Below the pieces are notes generated by a model, which was not told where the DNA came from, searched no databases, and saw only the letters and a program-made list of their open reading frames with translations. A program made the translations under genes and the position numbers. A stretch of 64,000 bases of DNA from Jacaranda mimosifolia (lineage: Eukaryota; Streptophyta; Magnoliopsida; Lamiales; Bignoniaceae), in NCBI GenBank assembly GCA_018894105.1, contig CM032117.1, forward strand, positions 27,632,501 to 27,696,500, read 5' to 3'. Of this stretch, positions 60,096 through 64,000 are shown piece by piece (within the stretch, counting starts at the first letter, position 1; every line of letters starts with the position of its first letter).

Positions 60096-60751
60096 TCACC
60101 TTTCCCTCAATGATTTAATAACTTGCTCTCTATTTAAACCTTTTGTAAGCGGATTCGCAATGTTGTCCTTTGACTTTACATAGTCAATAGAAATAACTCC
60201 ATAAGAGAGCAATTGTCTAATGGTATTATGCTGTCGACGGATATGTCGAGACTTACCATTGTGCATATTACTTTGTGCTTTTCCAATTGCAGTTTGACTA
60301 TCGTAATAAATGCAAATCGCTAGCACATGTTTCAACTAATTTGGAATATCCTCCAAGAAATTCCATAGCCATTCAGCTTCATTGCCTGCTTTGTCTAACA
60401 CTATGAACTTAGATTCCTAGTTGATCTAGCTATGCAGGTTTGTTTTGAGGACTTCTAAGAGATGGATCCTCCTCCTAATGTAAACACGTATCCACTTGTG
60501 GACTTGGTTTCATTAGAGTTTGATATCTAATTCGCATCACTGTATCCTTCTATTATAGCTGGATATCTTGTATAATGCAATCCATAATTTAAGGTATACT
60601 TCAAATACCTTAAAACTCTAATTAAGGCGGTCCAGTGTTCTTGATTGGGATTGCTAGTAAATCTACTTAGCTTACCAACAGCATATGCTATATTAGGTCT
60701 CGTGCAATTCATGATATAAATGCGGCTCCCAATTATGCGCGCATACTCCAA
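60096..60751 (-). pseudogene. Copia RNase H remnant
   Basis: The - strand reads IMNCTRPNIAYAVGKLSRF and VLRYLKYTLNYGLHY, then GYSDAN and TAA (near 60530). After a broken segment it reads IYYDSQTAIGKAQ, KSRHIRRQHNTIRQLL, and SKDNIANPLTKGL. The last block usually has Asp where Asn stands (codon 60153-60155). RNase H would remove RNA from the RNA:DNA hybrid; this copy is broken. Confidence 0.82.
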
Positions 60752-60935
60752 TTGAGTGTTTGCTTCACCCTTATTTTTGGTAAGCTATTGATTAACATTT
60801 ATAGGAGTTGTCATTGGACTATTTTCTTGACTCAAGAATTTGTTCAACACTTTCTCAATATAGTGTGATTGCATTAGCGCTAGCTCATCAGATATCTTGA
60901 TGTTTTTTATTCCAAGGATCACATCTATATAGAGA

Positions 60936-61400
60936 TCACATATACTCAGCAATTGTTTTTATTTCTTTAATTGTGTCATTGTTGCTTCCCATAATGAGCA
61001 TTTCGTCTACATAGAGACACATAATGGGATATTCAGAAGTAGTATGTTTGACGTATACACATTTATAGCATTCGTTGATTCTAAAGCCATTTGCAAGCAT
61101 GACTTGATCAAATTTTACATGCCATTGTTTAGGTGCTTGTTTTAAGCCGTATAGTGACTCTGTCAACTTACACACCTTTTTCTTTTGTTTTGGAATGACA
61201 AACCCTTCTGGTTGTTCCGTATAGATTTCCTCATCTAAATCTCTATTTAAAAATGCTATTTTAACATCCATTTGATGTATCTGAAGATTATTGATTGCTG
61301 CAAATGCAATCAATAGTCTAATGGATCCTTGTCACTAGCGAGTAAGTATCAAAGTAGTCAAGATCTTCCTTTTGTCTATATCTTTTGACTACTAGTCTTG
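60936..61400 (-). pseudogene. Copia reverse transcriptase
   Basis: The - strand frame 61313-60936 reads INNLQIHQMDVKIAFLNRDLDEEIYTEQPEGF, VCKLTESLYGLKQAPKQW, and the polymerase box as YVDEML; the second Asp of YVDD is Glu (codon 61002-61004). The part before 61313 (KARLV-like, 61330-61400) is in broken frame. It is clearly copia by these motifs. Confidence 0.85.
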
Positions 61401-61895
61401 CTTTGTATTTATCTATAGTTCCATCAGCTTTCATCTTCCTCTTGAAAATCTATTTACATCCTAAGGGTTTATTTCTAGGAGGAAGATCCACTAACTCCCA
61501 AGTGTGGTTTTGCATTATGGACTCAATTTCGCTATTTATCGCTTCTTTCCATAATGAAGCTATAGGAGTTGACATTGCTTCAATTAAAGTTCGCAGCTCA
61601 CTTTCTAGCATGTAAGTTAGGAAATTGGGTCCAAATGACTTAAACTTTCTAGCTCTTCTGCTACTCTAAGTTTCTTTTCCTCTTTACCCGATTCTTGAAC
61701 TTCTCGAGGTCGTTTTACTAAATTTTGCTTGTCATCATTTTTCCAAGGAAATGTTTCTTCAAAGAAACTAGTGTTCCATTAATAATTTTTGGTCCTATTT
61801 TGTCCAATTTGAGAGGTGGAATTCCCACATTCGCTAGACACCCCCACACTCGAAGATATTGTTTCATAGGGTGTCCTTTGTTTATTTTCATTCAT
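61401..61895 (-). pseudogene. Traces between copia protease and RT, integrase mostly deleted
   Basis: Only short stretches resemble the copia integrase C-terminus and the linker to RT (for example an IKWKRKMKADGTIDKYKARL-like segment at about 61340-61450 on the - strand). The integrase zinc finger and catalytic core (about 1 kb in intact elements) are absent. Confidence 0.5.
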
Positions 61896-62273
61896 TTAAA
61901 CAAGGTTAAGTACAATCTTTCCATCAAATTTGAATAGCTCATTCTGCATATAGCCTCTACCAAAAAATAGGCCATTCTTAGAAAACACAAACCCATTAGA
62001 CTTAAATACAAGTTTAAAACCATCTTTCCTTAGCAAAGATCCTGACACTAAATTCTTGCATATGTTTGGCATATGAAGAACCTCATTCAGCATCAGAACA
62101 ACATTGCCCATTCTAATAATATCGAAAGTTTTCGAATTGCCCATATGTAGTTTCTTTCCAGTAACAGCAGTGTAGGTTGAAAATATATATTTTTCAGAAC
62201 AAATGTACTGAGTGGCACTAGTGTTAATCAACCATTCTATCGGATTATCAACAATATTAGTTTTGAAAATCAT
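61896..62273 (-). pseudogene. Copia protease remnant
   Basis: WLINTSATQYICSEKYIF, KKLHMGNSKTFDIIRMGNVVLML, VLHMPNICKNLVSGSLL matches the copia protease and its downstream GAG-pre-integrase stretch. The catalytic Asp is Asn (codon 62223-62225). The frame is open to 61896 but sits next to deletions. Confidence 0.82.
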
Positions 62274-62279
62274 TACTGA

Positions 62280-62395
62280 GAGGTCTTAGGGCACAACAGG
62301 AACAGGGTGTGTTCCCCTACCAATGCCACCAGAACCAACGTTGGACTCAACGTTTACAACATTTGTTACTTCAGTATTTGATGCCATGTTTCACT
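62280..62395 (-). pseudogene. gag start of the copia element
   Basis: On the - strand an ATG near 62387 begins MASNTEVTNVVNVES...GRGTHPVPVVP and ends at TAA near 62290. It resembles the first residues of copia Gag; the capsid and zinc-knuckle parts are missing. Confidence 0.55.
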
Positions 62396-62477
62396 TTTGT
62401 TGTTGAATTGAAAATAGGAACAATATGAATTTTTTGACACATCACAACGATTAAGCGAACTTACAAAACCTTAAGAT

Positions 62478-63437
62478 TGTTGGAAAATTATAGGAGTGTA
62501 TGCTTGTGCTAGTGTCAGTTGAACCAATAAACATAAGCTAGAAACAGAAACCAAGATAAATTATAACGAGTAATAGCAAATAACTTGAAATTATCAATAA
62601 GAATCACAAATTTAAGTAACACTGAAAAGGAAGGATCCTACTAGTTGAATTGAATTAGAATATATTAAATCAGAATCGAGGCTTGTAGAACCATACCTTC
62701 CTTAAGACTTTATTCGTCCTGCAACCGGTGCTCGAAGGACTCCGACGAATAGCCTCTCAAGATACAACGATTATTCCACAGCTAAAGGCAGCACTCCAAT
62801 TGGCTGTGACACTGAACCTACTGATTTGAGACTCTTTCTTTGTAATGATACTACAATGTACTATGTATGCTAGAGTACTTGTGAATGTCTGTTATCCCCC
62901 TTTCTAACTAGTCCTATTTATAGGTGTTGCATGACTACATGAAGAGACATAGTTTAATTAGGCCACAATACTCTTTTATAATGAGTAATTAATCAAGCAA
63001 CCCAAAAGGCTAAGAGTGAAAAGACACTCTTTTAATAAGGTAATTAATTTGGCAAATGAAGAAGCACATCAATCAATTCAAAGGTCATTTTTGTAAATGT
63101 GTGACTTTTGGGTTGAAAATTAAAAATTTGTCCAAAACAAATTAATCTGGTCACACCCACACTCACATGGCACCCAAGCTGTATAAAACATATCACTTAG
63201 ATATAAGATAGCTTGGTTTAACCCTTAGTTTGGCCACAAAAATGCCTTTTCAAGTGGCTCACTTTAAACTTCATTTTCTCATTTAGTCTTTCATTAATTT
63301 GGCATTAAAATACATTATTAACATCTTCACATCTGGATGAATACATTAAGCATATGTCTCTTTGAATTTATTATTCAAAATCACCTTTTCATTTCACACC
63401 AAGTTGATAGTTTACATGCCACATGCCAAATTCAACA
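62478..63437 (-). repeat. 5' LTR of the copia element
   Basis: 960 bp, starts (on +) TGTTGGAAAATTATAGG and ends TTCAACA. The usual TGGTATCAGAGC primer site is not visible after it on the - strand. Confidence 0.88.
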
Positions 63438-63442
63438 AATAC

Positions 63443-64000
63443 TGACCAACTTATGATTAGAAATAATTGCTTTGATGTGTATTGATTAATGTCTCTTATG
63501 GTAATTTAATTATATAGTTTTTAAAAGCTTCAATCTTCATCTCGGATAATAATTATACTGCTAATACTCAAGAAAAATCATTTATTGCTTGATTGTTGCT
63601 GTCGGGTCGGACCATTTAGTGTTAAAAGATAAGACCAAAATAAATATCCTCCTTAAAGCAAAATAGATTGGCAGAAAATTATTTATAATCCTCATCAAGT
63701 TGTCCATAAAGTTGTTAGATATCTTTTTTGAAATGCTATATATATATATATATATATTTAATCTTTTGCCTAGATCTCTAGCTGTATAAGGCTGTGAATA
63801 CTTGGAGAGTGCAGTACAAGGTAGGTGGTCTTTGCTACTTAGTTTATCAGCTTGCTTGTAAGCCAGGGATAAGCAGTTTTATCGGAGTCTCAATTTGCGT
63901 CACTTTGTACATGTTGGCCGGACTATATATGCAAGCATTTTAGGATCTCCATTTAGGGACTGAAGGCGGTGAAGCATGCTGGGAATAAGGTAAGGACCTC
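63443..64000. other. Right-edge intergenic sequence, nothing recognised
   Basis: Holds a (TA)n run at 63737-63757. The last 200 bp (gtgcagtacaaggtag, gctgggaataaggtaagg) has donor-like words and could belong to a transcript that continues beyond the window, but nothing coding is recognised. Confidence 0.35.

Larger units (their letters stand above)
58524..63437 (-). mobile_element. Deleted Ty1/copia retrotransposon
   Basis: Two LTRs of 960 bp each, with ends TGTTGAATTT...TTCCAACA on the - strand (left copy TATTGG at its outer end), are flanked by the perfect TSD AATAC (58519-58523, 63438-63442). The - strand carries, in order, a short gag start, protease, a trace of integrase, RT, then RNase H, which is the copia arrangement. 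Most of gag and integrase is gone. Confidence 0.9.

Noticed and set aside
1..64000. tRNA, rRNA or other structured RNA genes
   Set aside because: No cloverleaf-compatible or rRNA-like stretch was recognised by eye on either strand; the only box B-like words belong to the possible SINE.

Overview
The window looks like a chromosomal segment of a eudicot plant nuclear genome. It is AT-rich, its one conserved gene has eight coding exons with GT-AG introns, and most of the rest is plant transposons: Ty3/gypsy (including Tat-type), Ty1/copia, Mutator-like (MULE), hAT-like, Tourist-like, LINE and a possible SINE. The species cannot be told from the sequence.

The only cellular gene I can support is on the + strand, with coding exons between 26161 and 34731 and a 5' leader from about 25690. 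Joining the exons by eye gives a 536-residue WD40 protein with a BING4 C-terminal domain. This is UTP7/WDR46, a component of the small-subunit (SSU) processome that matures 18S rRNA. Introns 4 and 7 carry, respectively, an hAT-like insertion and a 144-bp tandem duplication.

Layout. 1-5395: a coding-less large LTR element (5' LTR cut by the window edge) with a MITE inside it. 8133-9276: a long-TIR MULE-like element with a GC-rich core. 9658-12441: a solo LTR with a perfect target-site duplication (TSD). 13047-13517: a Tourist-like MITE. 13625-14212: a second MITE-like unit holding a possible SINE. 14370-24922: a full-length Tat-like gypsy element with degenerate gag-pol and a degenerate spliced gene on the opposite strand. 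25216-34731: UTP7. 35581-41181: an older, eroded Tat-like element. 41639-45560: a gag-only non-autonomous gypsy element on the - strand. 45734-55821: a MULE of about 10 kb with TIRs and a TSD, whose coding region is split by an hAT-like element that itself contains a large LTR. 56040-56462: the 3' end of a LINE. 58524-63437: a deleted copia element on the - strand with equal-length LTRs and a perfect TSD.

No element has an intact transposition protein; all coding parts have stops, frameshifts or deletions. I found no clearly new biological system. The most informative structures are the antisense gene in the Tat element, the three-layer nest in the MULE, an in-frame 14-codon repeat in the MULE protein, and the two non-autonomous LTR families. 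Boundaries come from reading repeats, TIRs and TSDs by eye; family calls come from remembered motifs, not searches.
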